DNA from: Paracoccus sp. S3-43 | GTDB lineage: Bacteria; Pseudomonadota; Alphaproteobacteria; Rhodobacterales; Rhodobacteraceae | Reading direction: 5' to 3' | Length of the DNA stretch: 64,000 bases | Assembly (NCBI RefSeq): GCF_029027965.1 | Contig: NZ_CP119082.1 | Span: 2,465,001-2,529,000, forward strand | In this document: piece by piece, positions 18,107-27,531 of the stretch | Position numbering within the stretch: the first letter of the stretch is position 1 | Layout of the letters: the number at the start of each line of letters is the position of its first letter | Notes under the pieces: generated by a model | What the model saw: the letters and a program-made list of their open reading frames with translations, nothing else | Told to the model about the DNA's origin: nothing | Databases searched by the model: none | Made by a program: the position numbers and the translations under genes

Positions 18107-18625
18107 TCAGCGCAACGCGTCCTCGACCGCGCTCACGAAGGCATCCAGGTCGTCGGGGTTGCGGCTGGTGATGACGCCGCGATCCACCACGACCTTCTCA
18201 TCCACCACCTCGGCCCCGGCATTCCGCAGATCGGTGCGGATCGAGCCATAGCCGGTCAACCGGCGGCCCTTGGCCAGCCCGGCCTCGATCAGCAGCCAGG
18301 GCGCGTGGCAGACGGCGGCGACCGGCTTGCCCGCGTCGGCAAAGCTGCGGATCAGCGCCACCGCCGTCTGATCCTGCCGCAGGGTGTCGGGGTTGATGAC
18401 GCCGCCGGGCAGGACCAGGGCGTCGTAATCCCCGGCCTCCACATCCGAAATCGCCCGCTCGGCAGACACCGACTTGCCCCAGTCGTCCTTGTTCCAGCCG
18501 GTGATCCTGCCTGCCTCGGGGGCGGCGATCTCGACCTGATGACCGGCGTCCTTCAGCTTTTCCAGCGGCACGAACAGCTCGGATTCCTCGAACCCGTCCG
18601 ACGCCACGATCAGAACCTTCGCCAT
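18107..18625 (-). CDS. DJ-1/PfpI family protein
   Basis: 172 residues of the class I glutamine amidotransferase-like fold: VLIVASDGFEESELFVPLEKL at the start and the nucleophile elbow AVCHAPWLLIEAG near 104-116, with Cys 106 and the following His. This is the YhbO/PfpI pattern, linked to protein or nucleic acid deglycation and stress survival in other bacteria. A good AGGAGG precedes the start at 18625. Same strand as the efflux genes, 58 bases after them. Confidence 0.85.
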   Translation of the reverse strand: MAKVLIVASDGFEESELFVPLEKLKDAGHQVEIAAPEAGRITGWNKDDWGKSVSAERAISDVEAGDYDALVLPGGVINPDTLRQDQTAVALIRSFADAGKPVAAVCHAPWLLIEAGLAKGRRLTGYGSIRTDLRNAGAEVVDEKVVVDRGVITSRNPDDLDAFVSAVEDALR

Positions 18626-18683
18626 GATGGCCTCCTGTTTCGCATCAGCCCACCCAATGCGAGGCCGCCGCCGAAGTTCCGGC

Positions 18684-21600
18684 CTATTCCGCCGCCTGCC
18701 GGGGCCGGTTCAGCCCGATCCGCCGCGCGATCCAGCCGGTCAGCCGACCCTGCCCGCCCTGGATCAGAGAGAACAGCGCGGGCACGAACAGCAGCGACAG
18801 GACCGTGGACAGCAGCAGCCCGCCGATCACGGCAATCGCCATCGGCGCGCGGAATTCGCCGCCCTCGCCCGTGGCCAGGGCGGACGGGATCATCCCCGCG
18901 CTCATCGCGATGGTGGTCATGACGATGGGGCGGGCGCGCTTGTGAACGGCGTCCAGGATCGCCTCGCGCTTGGGCACGCCCTTCTCGATGGCGGTCAGCG
19001 CGAATTCCACCAGCATGATCGAGTTCTTGGTGACGATCCCCATCAGCATCAGGAAGCCGATCACCACCGCCATGCTGATCGAATGGCCGGTCGCGAACAG
19101 CGCCAGGATCGCCCCGCCGATGGCCAGCGGCAGCGACAGCAGGATCGAGACCGGCGTGATGAAATTGTGGAACAGCAGAACCAGCACGACATAGACCAGC
19201 ATCACCCCCGCGCCCATGGCGGTGCCGAAGGCGCCGAACACCTCGGCCATGATCTCGGCGTCGCCCGAGGGCTGGATGCGCGTGCCCGGCGGAAGCTCGA
19301 TCCGGCCTTGCAGCTCGGTCACCTGGGCGCTGACCGGGCCAAGCAGCTGCCCGTCGGCAAGGTTGGCGTTCACGGTGGTCTGGAACTGGCGGTCGTATCG
19401 CCCGATCTCGGTCGCGCCCGCCGACAGCGCCACATCGGCGACCGCCCCCAGCGGCACCTGGCCCTGGGACGAGTTGACCCGCAGGTTCTGCACCGTCATC
19501 AGATCGGCCCGCGCGGCGGCGTTCAGCCGCACGACGATGGGGATCTGTTCGTCGCCCGCGTTGAACTTGGCCAGGTTGGCCTCGGTATCGCCCAGGGTCG
19601 CGACCCGCAGCGTCGTCGCCATGTCGCTGGCCGACACGCCCCGTTGCGCGGCCAGATCGGCGCGCGGCGTGATCTGGATTTCCGGGCGTTGCAGGCTGGC
19701 CGAACTGGTCACGCTTTCCAGCGAGGGCAGTTGCGCCATCGCGGCGGTCAGGCGTTCGGCGGCCAGGGCGGCGCCCTCCTCGGTGCTGCCCAGGACGTTG
19801 ACGGTCAGGTCGTTCTGGCCGTTCTCGTTCTGGAAGTTGATGCGCATGTCGGGGGTGCCCGACAGGCGGCTTTTCAACTCTTCCTCCAGCACGAATTGCG
19901 ACCGTTCGCGGGTTTCCTTCTTGCCATAGTTGATCATCACCCGCGCATGGGTCACGTCGGACCCGTCGCTATAGACAAAGACCGATTGCGTTTCCGGCAG
20001 GTCGGCGATCCGGGCGGACAGGCGGCGGGCGGCGTCCTCGGTCTGGGCGATGGTGGCGCCGGGGGGCAGTTCGACCTCGATCTGGCTGCGGCCGATGTCC
20101 GAGGCCGGGATGAATTCGGTCGGCAGCAGCGTCGCGGAATAGATCGAGCCCGCGAAGATCCCGATCCCCGTCAGCAGCGTCAGGCCGCGATGGCGCATGG
20201 TCCAGCCGACGACGCGCATCAGGTTCCGCATCACGAAACCGTCGCGCTGTTCGGTGCCATGGACCGTGCCGCGCATCAGATAGGCCGCCATCATCGGCGT
20301 GATGATCCGCGCCACCAGCAGCGAAAACAGGACCGAGACCGCGACCGTCAGCCCGAACTGCTTGAAATACTGCCCCGGAATCCCGCCCATGAAGCTGACC
20401 GGCGCAAAGACCGCGACGATGGAAAAGCTGATAGCGATGACGGTCAGCCCGATCTCGTTCGCGGCTTCCTCGCTGGCCTCATACGGGGGCACGCCCATGC
20501 CGATATGGCGGACGATGTTCTCGATTTCCACGATGGCGTCGTCGACGAGGATGCCGGTGACCAGGGTGATGCCCAGCAGGCTGATGCCGTTCAGGGTAAA
20601 ACCCAGCCAGTGCATCACGAAAAACGTGGGAATGATCGACAGGGGCAGCGCCACCGCCGCGACCAGCGTGGCGCGCCAGTTGCGCAGGAACAGGAACACC
20701 ACGATCACCGCCAATGCCGCGCCTTCGTACAGCGTCTCCATGGCGCTGTGATAGCTGGCCTGGGTATAGGTGGTGGCATCGTCGATCAGGCTGATCCGCA
20801 CGTTGGGAAACCGCTCGCCGATCCGGGCCAGCCGTTCCTTGGCCCCGTCGCCCGCCGTCAGATCCGAGGCGCCGGTGGTCCGATAGATGCCGAAGGCCAC
20901 GACCGGCTGGCCGTCCAGCAGGGCGAAGCTGCGTTCCTCGGCCGGGCCGTCGATCACGCGGCCCAACTGGTCCAGCCGGATCGTGCGGCCCTCGGCGATC
21001 GAGATCGGCGCGGCGGCAAGCTGGTCCACGCTGCCGGCGGCGCCCAGGGTGCGAATCGAATATTCGCGCCCCGCCAGATCGCCGCGTCCGCCGCCCAGGT
21101 CGATGTTGCGGGCGCGCAACTGGTTCGAGACATCCGCCGCCGTCAGCCCATGGGCCAGCAGCCGGTCGGGGTCCAGCTCCACCTTGATTTCGCGGGCCGC
21201 CCCGCCGATGCGGGCGGTCTTGCCGACGCCATCGACCGTGGACAGGTCGCGCCCGATCACGTCGTCCACAAATTTCGACAGCGATTCGATGGATTGGGTC
21301 GGATCGCTGACGGCATAGGTCAGGATCGGCATCCCGGTCACGTCCAGCCTCTGGACCAGCGGCTCGCTGATGCTTTCGGGCATCTGCTGGCGGACGTTCG
21401 ACACCGCGTCCTTGACGTCGTTGACCGCGCGGTCGCTGTCGGTCTCCAGTTCGAACTCGACCACGATCAGCGCCGTGCTGTCCGTCGCGGTCGAGGTGAT
21501 GTGCCGGACCCCGGTGACGGATGCGATGCTGTCCTCGACCGGCTGGATGACCTGGGTAGTCAGTTCGGCGGGCGCCGCGCCCGGCTGGTCGATGGTGACC

Positions 21601-21737
21601 TGGACGATGGGCAGGTCGATATTGGGCATCGCCGTGACCGGCAGCCGCATGAAGCTGTGCAGCCCGACGATTACCAGCACCAGAAAGACCGCGATGGGCG
21701 GGACCGGATGGCGGATCGACAGGGCGGAAAAGTTCAT
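18684..21737 (-). CDS. RND-family multidrug efflux pump, inner membrane subunit
   Basis: Proton-driven exporter of the AcrB/HAE1 type, 1017 residues. The start at 21737 (MNFSALSIRHP) overlaps the adaptor stop as ATGA. Visible features are the first membrane segment near 12-30, two large periplasmic loops, and the proton-relay GILVDDAIVEIENI motif near residue 400, then the second membrane half with MGIVTKNSIMLVEFAL. Substrates cannot be told from sequence. No outer membrane channel gene is next to it. Confidence 0.93.
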   Translation of the reverse strand: MNFSALSIRHPVPPIAVFLVLVIVGLHSFMRLPVTAMPNIDLPIVQVTIDQPGAAPAELTTQVIQPVEDSIASVTGVRHITSTATDSTALIVVEFELETDSDRAVNDVKDAVSNVRQQMPESISEPLVQRLDVTGMPILTYAVSDPTQSIESLSKFVDDVIGRDLSTVDGVGKTARIGGAAREIKVELDPDRLLAHGLTAADVSNQLRARNIDLGGGRGDLAGREYSIRTLGAAGSVDQLAAAPISIAEGRTIRLDQLGRVIDGPAEERSFALLDGQPVVAFGIYRTTGASDLTAGDGAKERLARIGERFPNVRISLIDDATTYTQASYHSAMETLYEGAALAVIVVFLFLRNWRATLVAAVALPLSIIPTFFVMHWLGFTLNGISLLGITLVTGILVDDAIVEIENIVRHIGMGVPPYEASEEAANEIGLTVIAISFSIVAVFAPVSFMGGIPGQYFKQFGLTVAVSVLFSLLVARIITPMMAAYLMRGTVHGTEQRDGFVMRNLMRVVGWTMRHRGLTLLTGIGIFAGSIYSATLLPTEFIPASDIGRSQIEVELPPGATIAQTEDAARRLSARIADLPETQSVFVYSDGSDVTHARVMINYGKKETRERSQFVLEEELKSRLSGTPDMRINFQNENGQNDLTVNVLGSTEEGAALAAERLTAAMAQLPSLESVTSSASLQRPEIQITPRADLAAQRGVSASDMATTLRVATLGDTEANLAKFNAGDEQIPIVVRLNAAARADLMTVQNLRVNSSQGQVPLGAVADVALSAGATEIGRYDRQFQTTVNANLADGQLLGPVSAQVTELQGRIELPPGTRIQPSGDAEIMAEVFGAFGTAMGAGVMLVYVVLVLLFHNFITPVSILLSLPLAIGGAILALFATGHSISMAVVIGFLMLMGIVTKNSIMLVEFALTAIEKGVPKREAILDAVHKRARPIVMTTIAMSAGMIPSALATGEGGEFRAPMAIAVIGGLLLSTVLSLLFVPALFSLIQGGQGRLTGWIARRIGLNRPRQAAE

Positions 21738-22903
21738 GGCCCCGCCCCCTCGGCCGGGGACGGGCGAACTTGGTCGCCGCTGCGGAAAAACGCGCCGGAT
21801 CGGGCGATGACCTGTTCGCCTAGGGCCAGGCCCTGAAGGATTTCGCGCCGCCCGTCCCACAACAGGCCCGCCCGCACCGGGCGGGTTTCGACAACGCCGT
21901 CGCGGACGACCTGAACCCGTTCGCCCGCGTCGTCGGCCAGGACCGCGCCTGCGGGAACGGTGATGGCCTGGCGGCGGTCGGTGATGATCCAGCCGCTGGC
22001 GAACTGCCCGGTCCTGACGCCGCTGGCGGCATCCAGCGCGACGCGCATGATCCCCAGCCGCGTCACCGGATCGACCGAGGCGGGAACCAGCCGCACCGTT
22101 CCCGACACGAAGCCGACGCCCGCGACGCTGATCTGGGCCGGGTCGCCGACGCTCAGGCCGGGCAGCGCGGTCTCGATCACCTCGGCCGACATCTCGACCG
22201 CGCCATCGGCCAGCAGGGTGAACAGCGGCTCCGTGCCGCCGCCCGCCAAAGCGCCCAGTTCGGCGTTGCGGGTCACGACCACCCCGGCGACCGGGGCGGC
22301 GATCTGCGCCCGGTCCAGGTTCAGTTGCGCGATCCGCCGCGCCGCCTGGGCCTGCGCCAGCGCCGCGCGCGCCACCGCCAGCCCGTCGGCGGCGGATGCG
22401 GCCTGTGCGCGCGCGTTCGCCTCGGCCGCGACGGCGTCGTCCAGGGCCGATTGCGACGCGGTGCCCGCCTGGCGCAGGCGCTGCACGCGCTGCAAGGTGG
22501 TCTGCGCCTGGGTCAGCGACGCCGCCGCGCTGTCGATGGTGCTGTGCGCCTGGCCCACGCCCGCCTCGGCCCGCAGGAATTCCGCCTCGGCCTGTTCCAG
22601 TTGCGCCGACAGCGTGTCGGTGGACAGCCGCGCCAGCACCTGGCCCTTGGTCACGCTGTCCCCCGCCTCGGCCAGGATTTCGGTGACCTCGTAACCCGAG
22701 ACCTGCGGGAAGACCTGCACAAGCTGGCGGGCGACGATGCTGCCCGAGACGGGGATGCGGGCCTGAACCTCGGCCATCGCGGCGGTGGCGACGGTGACCG
22801 CCGGGGCCGTGCGGGCGGGGGGTTCCGATGCGGATGCGGGTTCGTTGGCCCAGGCGGATGCCGGCAGGGCGAGGGCGGCAAGAAGAACGGCAAGAAGGCG
22901 CAT
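21734..22903 (-). CDS. RND efflux periplasmic adaptor (membrane fusion protein)
   Basis: 389 residues starting with a signal peptide (MRLLAVLLAALALPASAWA). Then come the barrel-sandwich/lipoyl halves around a long alpha-hairpin (about 90-190, rich in Ala, Gln, Glu) and the beta-barrel. The family bridges the inner membrane pump and an outer membrane channel. Starts at 22918 (MSGRS) or further upstream are also possible; none has a clear ribosome binding site. Translationally coupled to the pump gene. Confidence 0.9.
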   Translation of the reverse strand: MRLLAVLLAALALPASAWANEPASASEPPARTAPAVTVATAAMAEVQARIPVSGSIVARQLVQVFPQVSGYEVTEILAEAGDSVTKGQVLARLSTDTLSAQLEQAEAEFLRAEAGVGQAHSTIDSAAASLTQAQTTLQRVQRLRQAGTASQSALDDAVAAEANARAQAASAADGLAVARAALAQAQAARRIAQLNLDRAQIAAPVAGVVVTRNAELGALAGGGTEPLFTLLADGAVEMSAEVIETALPGLSVGDPAQISVAGVGFVSGTVRLVPASVDPVTRLGIMRVALDAASGVRTGQFASGWIITDRRQAITVPAGAVLADDAGERVQVVRDGVVETRPVRAGLLWDGRREILQGLALGEQVIARSGAFFRSGDQVRPSPAEGAGP

Positions 22904-22985
22904 GGATCGGCCCGACATCCCCAGGATTGGCAGCACGACCATATCGACAGATTGCCGCGCCAACAACGCGCGCCGTCGCCGCCCT

Positions 22986-23756
22986 CTAGAAGGTGACCGA
23001 GACGCCCGGCAGGTTCAGTTCCGCGATCAGGTCGCGCAGTTCCTGCCGCGCGGCGATGTTGGACATGGACAGCTGTTCGGTGCCGATGTCCTTCAGATCC
23101 AGCAGCGTCAGCCCGCGCGGGAACAGTTCGCGGAAGATGACCCGTTCCGAAAAGCCCGGCGCCACCCGGAAACCGATCCGCTTGGACAGGGTTTGCAGCG
23201 CGCCGCCGACCTTGCGCTTGTTGTGCATCGCTTGCGTGCCCAGCCGGTTGCGCAGCACCAGCCAGTCGATCGGCCCCGCCCCCGCCTGCGCGCGCATCTG
23301 CCGGGCCGACCAGACCATTTCCGCATAGATCGACGGCCCCAGGATCTTGCCCTCGGGCGACAGCCGGGCCAGCAGGTCGAAATCGACGAAGCTGTCGTTC
23401 ATCGGCGTGATCAGCGTGTCCGCGACCGTATGGGCCATCTGGCTTAATTTCGTGTGCGAACCGGGGCAGTCCAGCAGGATGAAATCGCAGGTCTTTTCCA
23501 GCTGGGTCAGCGCCGGGGTCAGCGGATCGCCGCCATCGCCCATGGCGCCGATGACCGGCATGGGCAGGTCCAGCCCTTCCCGCTGGGCGAAATGGGCGCG
23601 GTTTTCCAAATAACGGCCGAAGCTGCGCTGGCGGACGTCCAGATCCAGCCCGCCGACCCGGTGTCCCATGCGCACCAGGGCGGTCGCCACATGCATCGAG
23701 GTGGTGGATTTGCCCGACCCGCCCTTTTCGTTTCCCACAACGATGATATGCGCCAC
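22986..23756 (-). CDS. mipZ: Division plane positioning ATPase MipZ
   Basis: ParA/MinD-type ATPase of 256 residues with the deviant Walker A NEKGGSGKSTT near 9-19, LDLDVRQRSFGRYLENR (switch region) and DFILLDCPGSH. These match alphaproteobacterial MipZ, which forms a gradient from the poles with ParB and blocks FtsZ away from midcell. It stands alone, divergent from a small unknown gene. It adds to the number of division genes in this window. Confidence 0.92.
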   Translation of the reverse strand: MAHIIVVGNEKGGSGKSTTSMHVATALVRMGHRVGGLDLDVRQRSFGRYLENRAHFAQREGLDLPMPVIGAMGDGGDPLTPALTQLEKTCDFILLDCPGSHTKLSQMAHTVADTLITPMNDSFVDFDLLARLSPEGKILGPSIYAEMVWSARQMRAQAGAGPIDWLVLRNRLGTQAMHNKRKVGGALQTLSKRIGFRVAPGFSERVIFRELFPRGLTLLDLKDIGTEQLSMSNIAARQELRDLIAELNLPGVSVTF

Positions 23757-23923
23757 AGCCGCCCCTTGCCGGTCCTGATGTCGGCGCGGACCCTAGCCGC
23801 GCCGCCGCACGAAGGAAAGCGCCGCCCGGCGAGATCGCCCGGCCGCTGATGCCGCAAAGCCGCGCCTGCCGGATCGTGCGGGGCGGGACAGGACACAATC
23901 ACGACCGGGAAAGTAGATTTTTC

Positions 23924-23952
23924 TTGCCAAGGCGGTCCCCCTCTGCCCTAAT
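23924..23952 (+). promoter_or_regulatory. Candidate housekeeping promoter for the small unknown gene
   Basis: TTGCCA (23924-23929), 17 bases, CCTAAT (23947-23952), 41 bases before the likely start codon at 23994. Fair -35, modest -10. Confidence 0.4.
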
Positions 23953-23993
23953 GGTCCCAGGCCTGCACGGCGACCAGAGGGAGGATGACCGAC

Positions 23994-24272
23994 ATGACTC
24001 CGAATTTCATCACCGGCCTTGCGCTTCAGACGCCGACGGCCGTCGTCAGCCCCGTGGCGCTGTGGATGGACGACCTGCCCGGCCACCGCCGGGATCCGGG
24101 CTATGCCACCATTTCCGTGGGCCCGCGCCAGCAGGCGCAGGGACCGATCGTCGGCCGCCTTCCCGACGGGCGGGTCAGCATCGAGGCCGGGGGCCGCATC
24201 CTGACCGGCCATACCGTGACGCCCCGGCCCGCGCCGCGCAGCCTGTGGGCGCGCCTCAGCGGACGCGGCTAA
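23994..24272 (+). CDS. Unknown small protein
   Basis: 92 residues, no recognised family. The ribosome binding site AGAGGGAGG (23976-23984) is nine bases before the ATG at 23994; an ATG at 23985 touches it and is less likely. The sequence has a mixed beta-like middle (GRLPDGRVSIEAGGRILTGH) and a Pro/Arg-rich end; no signal peptide or membrane segment. It has its own likely promoter and lies divergent from mipZ. Its last 17 bases overlap the end of the converging transporter gene. Codon use is like its neighbours, which supports a real gene. Confidence 0.7.
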   Translation: MTPNFITGLALQTPTAVVSPVALWMDDLPGHRRDPGYATISVGPRQQAQGPIVGRLPDGRVSIEAGGRILTGHTVTPRPAPRSLWARLSGRG

Positions 24273-25173
24273 GCCCTGCGGGCTGATCCGACCGCAGCAG
24301 CAGGGCCAGCGCGCCCAGCGTCGCCAGGATGCCCGGCAGCAGGACGATGCCGGGCGTTTCCTTGCCCAGGGCAGCTTCCAGAACGATCACCCATAGCGGC
24401 GTCAGATAGGTATAGGCCATCACCTTGGCCGAAGGCAGGCGCAGCGCCGCGTATTGCACCAGCATCGTCGTGATCGCGCTGGCGAAGATCGCGACATAGA
24501 AGATGGTGATCCAGACGATCGCGGGCAACTGCCCCCAGGCGGTCGCGGTCAGCGCCCCCCAGCCCCAGACCGCCGTCAGGATCCCGCCCGCCACCAGCGT
24601 CCCCAGGGACGAGATCAGCGGCCCCTCGCCCCGGTTCAGCTTGCGCACCAGCGGGGTGTAGAGCGCGTGCAGCGCGCAACCGATGACATAGATCGCCTCG
24701 CCCCGGCCGATCTGGAACCGCGCCATCGCCGCCAGGTCGCCGCGAAAGATCACCCACAGCGCCCCCGCCCCGCCCAAGGCCAGGGCCACGGCCAGATGCC
24801 CGGTCATCCGCTGGCGCAAAAGCAGCCAGCCGAATCCCGCCGCCATGATCGGCGTCAGCGTGAAGACCGCGCTTGCCGACACGGCGGGGGCGGTCTTCAA
24901 CCCTTCGAACATCAGCACGAAATAGCCGGCAAAGGCGCCGCCCAGCAGCAGATACCGCCACGGCGCCTGCAACAGCGCGCGCGGCCTGCCCGCGCCGGGG
25001 ACCAGCAGCACGACCCCGACCAGCACCCCCGCCGCGATGATGAAGCGCGCCACCGTGATCGCCGCCGGGTCGATCAGGTTCGCCGCCCTCACGCCCAGCG
25101 AGAACGACCCCGCCACCAGGGCGGAAAACAGCAGCATCGCCGCATGGCCGCGCAGCGCCTCGGTCCGCGTCAC
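24256..25173 (-). CDS. EamA/DMT-family transporter
   Basis: 305 residues made of about ten hydrophobic segments in two EamA-type repeats (first near 15-140, second near 160-290), with the usual PALSL-like GAFAGYFVLMFEGLKTAPAVSASA region. Likely exports a small metabolite; the substrate is unknown. The start overlaps the stop of the AhpD-like gene by 4 bases, so the two are probably cotranscribed. Confidence 0.88.
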   Translation of the reverse strand: MTRTEALRGHAAMLLFSALVAGSFSLGVRAANLIDPAAITVARFIIAAGVLVGVVLLVPGAGRPRALLQAPWRYLLLGGAFAGYFVLMFEGLKTAPAVSASAVFTLTPIMAAGFGWLLLRQRMTGHLAVALALGGAGALWVIFRGDLAAMARFQIGRGEAIYVIGCALHALYTPLVRKLNRGEGPLISSLGTLVAGGILTAVWGWGALTATAWGQLPAIVWITIFYVAIFASAITTMLVQYAALRLPSAKVMAYTYLTPLWVIVLEAALGKETPGIVLLPGILATLGALALLLRSDQPAGLSRVR

Positions 25174-25754
25174 GGGGCGACCGGCATCTGGCGGCCCAGC
25201 ATGTAGAATTCATCGTTGGCGCGGAAATCCCCGGCATTGGCCATGCGGTTCGACATGCCGAAAAAGGCCGCGATGGCGCCGATGTCCCAGATCTCGTCGG
25301 CATCGAAGCCTGCCTCGCGCAGCGCCTGATGTTCCGCATCGCCGATCTGATGGGCGGCGGTCGTGACCTTTTCGGCATAGGCCAGCATCGCCCGTTCGCG
25401 GTCGGACAGATCGGCCTTGCGCCAGTTGACCGCGACCTGATCGGCGATCAGCGGGTTCTTCGCCCGGATCCGCAGGATCGCGCCATGGGCCACCACGCAA
25501 TACTGGCAGTTGTTGATGCCGCTGACGGCCACCACGATCATCTCGCGTTCGGCCTTGGACAGCCCGACATCCTTGTCCATCAGCGCCTGGTGATAGGCGA
25601 AGAAGGCGCGGAATTCGTCGGGCCGATGCGCCAGCGCCAGGAAGACGTTCGGCACGAAGCCGGATTTCTCGGCCACCTTGGCGATGGCATCCTGCATGTC
25701 CTGCGGCAGGGTCTTCAGGTCGGGCACCGCGAAGCGGCTGATGGGGTGGGTCAT
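25170..25754 (-). CDS. AhpD-like peroxidase-related protein
   Basis: 194 residues of the carboxymuconolactone decarboxylase/AhpD fold. The reactive pair is at C83 and C86 with H90 (NNCQYCVVAH), the pattern of alkylhydroperoxidases. I start it at 25754, where AGGAGG precedes ATG; the frame is open further but unlikely to be coding. It heads a two-gene unit with the DMT transporter and lies 56 bases downstream of the LysR gene in the same direction. Confidence 0.88.
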   Translation of the reverse strand: MTHPISRFAVPDLKTLPQDMQDAIAKVAEKSGFVPNVFLALAHRPDEFRAFFAYHQALMDKDVGLSKAEREMIVVAVSGINNCQYCVVAHGAILRIRAKNPLIADQVAVNWRKADLSDRERAMLAYAEKVTTAAHQIGDAEHQALREAGFDADEIWDIGAIAAFFGMSNRMANAGDFRANDEFYMLGRQMPVAP

Positions 25755-25809
25755 GACGGGTTCCTCCTGCGGGGCAGATTGGCGCGGCGATTGCAGACTG
25801 TGAAGGGGG

Positions 25810-26655
25810 TCAGTCGCCCCGCAGCGCGGCGACCGCCGCCTGCACCTTGGGCGTGCGGTGCAGATCGACATGCGTCACCAGCCACAGCCGCGATTCCCAT
25901 TCGGGCAGGGCCATCACCTCGACCAGGCCTGCGGCGCGGGTTGGCGGCAACGGGCCGATGGCCAGGCCCGCGCGGATCGCGGCTTCGCGGGCGATGTCGT
26001 CATTGGCGGTCAGCACGACCTGCTGGGGCTGGATCCGGTCGCGCAGCCAGACCATCAGCGGCGCCTTGCGCGCCTGCGGCCCCGGCAGGGCCAGGGGATG
26101 GCCCTCGATCCCCGTCACCGGCCCATGCGCGGCGACATAGGCGGGCGCGGCATAGATCGGGTGGCGCATCTTTCCCATCGGCAGGACGACGTAATCCGGT
26201 TCCGTCGGCTGGCTGCCCGCGCGGATCGCGACATGCGCCTCGCCCGCGTCCAGGCGGAACAGCCGCACATCGGTGACATAGTTGATCCGCAGCGCCGGAT
26301 GCCGGCGCATCAGGCCGACCAGCGGCGGCATCACCCGGTCCGCCAGATCGGGCAGCGAGGTCACGACCAACTCGCCTTCGATCCGGTCGGCCCCGCCCGC
26401 GATCCGCGCGGCAAGCTGGGCGAAGCGTTCGTCGGCATCCCCCGCCACCGTCAGCATGGCCCGCCCCGCCTCGGTCAGGGCATAGCCGCGCGGATGGCGC
26501 TGGAACAGCTTGACGCCCAGTTGCGATTCCAGCCCGTCGATCCGGCGGATCACGGTGGCGTGGTGGATGCCCAGGGCCGCGGCCGCGGCGCTGACGGTGC
26601 CGGTGCGCGCCACGGCAAGCGCGATGCGAAGGTCGTCCCAGCTTTCGATATTCAT
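25810..26655 (-). CDS. LysR-family transcriptional regulator
   Basis: 281 residues: winged helix-turn-helix at 1-62 (LRIALAVARTGTVSAAAAALGIHHATVIRRIDGLE), linker helix, then the substrate-binding domain. Start at 26655 is preferred because GGGGA lies six bases upstream; 26661 is possible. It is divergent from azoR with a 99-base gap, the usual layout of a LysR gene and its target, so azoR is its most likely target. Confidence 0.9.
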   Translation of the reverse strand: MNIESWDDLRIALAVARTGTVSAAAAALGIHHATVIRRIDGLESQLGVKLFQRHPRGYALTEAGRAMLTVAGDADERFAQLAARIAGGADRIEGELVVTSLPDLADRVMPPLVGLMRRHPALRINYVTDVRLFRLDAGEAHVAIRAGSQPTEPDYVVLPMGKMRHPIYAAPAYVAAHGPVTGIEGHPLALPGPQARKAPLMVWLRDRIQPQQVVLTANDDIAREAAIRAGLAIGPLPPTRAAGLVEVMALPEWESRLWLVTHVDLHRTPKVQAAVAALRGD

Positions 26656-26754
26656 GTGCATCCCCGCACAGACGATGCGCGCTTATCGCCCTTTCGTTCG
26701 CGCAGGCATAGACCTAAATCAGCCCCACATCATTATGGATAACGGACTAACCCC

Positions 26755-27342
26755 ATGAACATCCTGCATATCGACAGCGCCATCACGGGCGAGGCCTCGG
26801 TTTCCCGCAAGCTGACCGCCGACATCGTGGCCAAGCTGACCGCCGCCAACCCCGATGCGACCGTCACCTATCGCGACCTGAACCAGGGCGTGCCCGCCAT
26901 CGACACCGACTGGTTCAAGGCCGTGCGCTTGGCCCCGGCGAATCCCACGCCGGACCAGCAGAAGCTGATCGATATCTCCGATGCCTATCTGGCCGAGGTG
27001 CAGGCCGCCGACGTGGTGGTGATCGGGATGCCGATCTATAACTTCACCCTGACCGCGCAGCTGAAGAACTGGCTGGACCAGATCGCGCGGGCCGGGAAAT
27101 CCTTCCGCTATACCGAAGCCGGTCCCGAAGGCCTGCTGAAGGGCAAGCGCGCCATCATCGCCTACAGCGCGGCGGGCACGCCGCTGGGATCCGAGTTGGA
27201 CCATGCCTCGGACTATATCCGCTTCATGCTGGGATTCCTGGGCATCACCGATGTCGAGTTCGTGGCCGCCGACCGTCTGGCGATGGACCGCGAGGCTGGC
27301 CTTGCCCGCGCGCAGGACGCGCTGGAAAAGCTGGCCGCCTGA
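26755..27342 (+). CDS. azoR: FMN-dependent NADH-azoreductase
   Basis: Flavodoxin-fold quinone/azo reductase, 195 residues. It has the N-terminal ILHIDSAITGEASVSRKL phosphate-binding loop, the GMPIYNFTLTAQLKNWLDQIARAGKSFRYT stretch and YSAAGTPLG typical of AzoR. The likely role is quinone or electrophile detoxification. Single gene with a strong terminator just after it; probably controlled by the divergent LysR. Confidence 0.92.
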   Translation: MNILHIDSAITGEASVSRKLTADIVAKLTAANPDATVTYRDLNQGVPAIDTDWFKAVRLAPANPTPDQQKLIDISDAYLAEVQAADVVVIGMPIYNFTLTAQLKNWLDQIARAGKSFRYTEAGPEGLLKGKRAIIAYSAAGTPLGSELDHASDYIRFMLGFLGITDVEFVAADRLAMDREAGLARAQDALEKLAA

Positions 27343-27374
27343 GAGCGTCTGGACGCGCGAGGTAAAGAGTTATG

Positions 27375-27405
27375 ACGGCCTGCGTTGACTCGCGGGCCGT
27401 TTTTT
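27375..27405 (+). terminator. Strong intrinsic terminator after azoR
   Basis: Ten-pair stem (27375-27384 with 27391-27400, one G-T pair), 6-base loop, then a run of six T. Confidence 0.85.
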
Positions 27406-27531
27406 CGTATCAGCCCCCGGATTCCCGGAAGGACCGCCCTTCCGGTCCCTGCCTTATGCGCGGGGATCGCCCCCCGTCAGCGCGTCGCGCCCACGGGGGC
27501 AAACCCGTTTTGGACCGAAGGAGGCCCGGCG

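Noticed and set aside
18624..21836. Plus-strand frame of over 1000 codons opposite the RND pump gene
   Set aside because: Antisense shadow of a GC-rich gene; rich in Arg, His, Gln, Asp with no domain, while the minus strand encodes a full RND transporter.
27343..27531. 4.5S (SRP) RNA gene next to ffh
   Set aside because: The gap holds the azoR terminator and the ffh leader; no GGAA-tetraloop domain IV hairpin of SRP RNA was seen.
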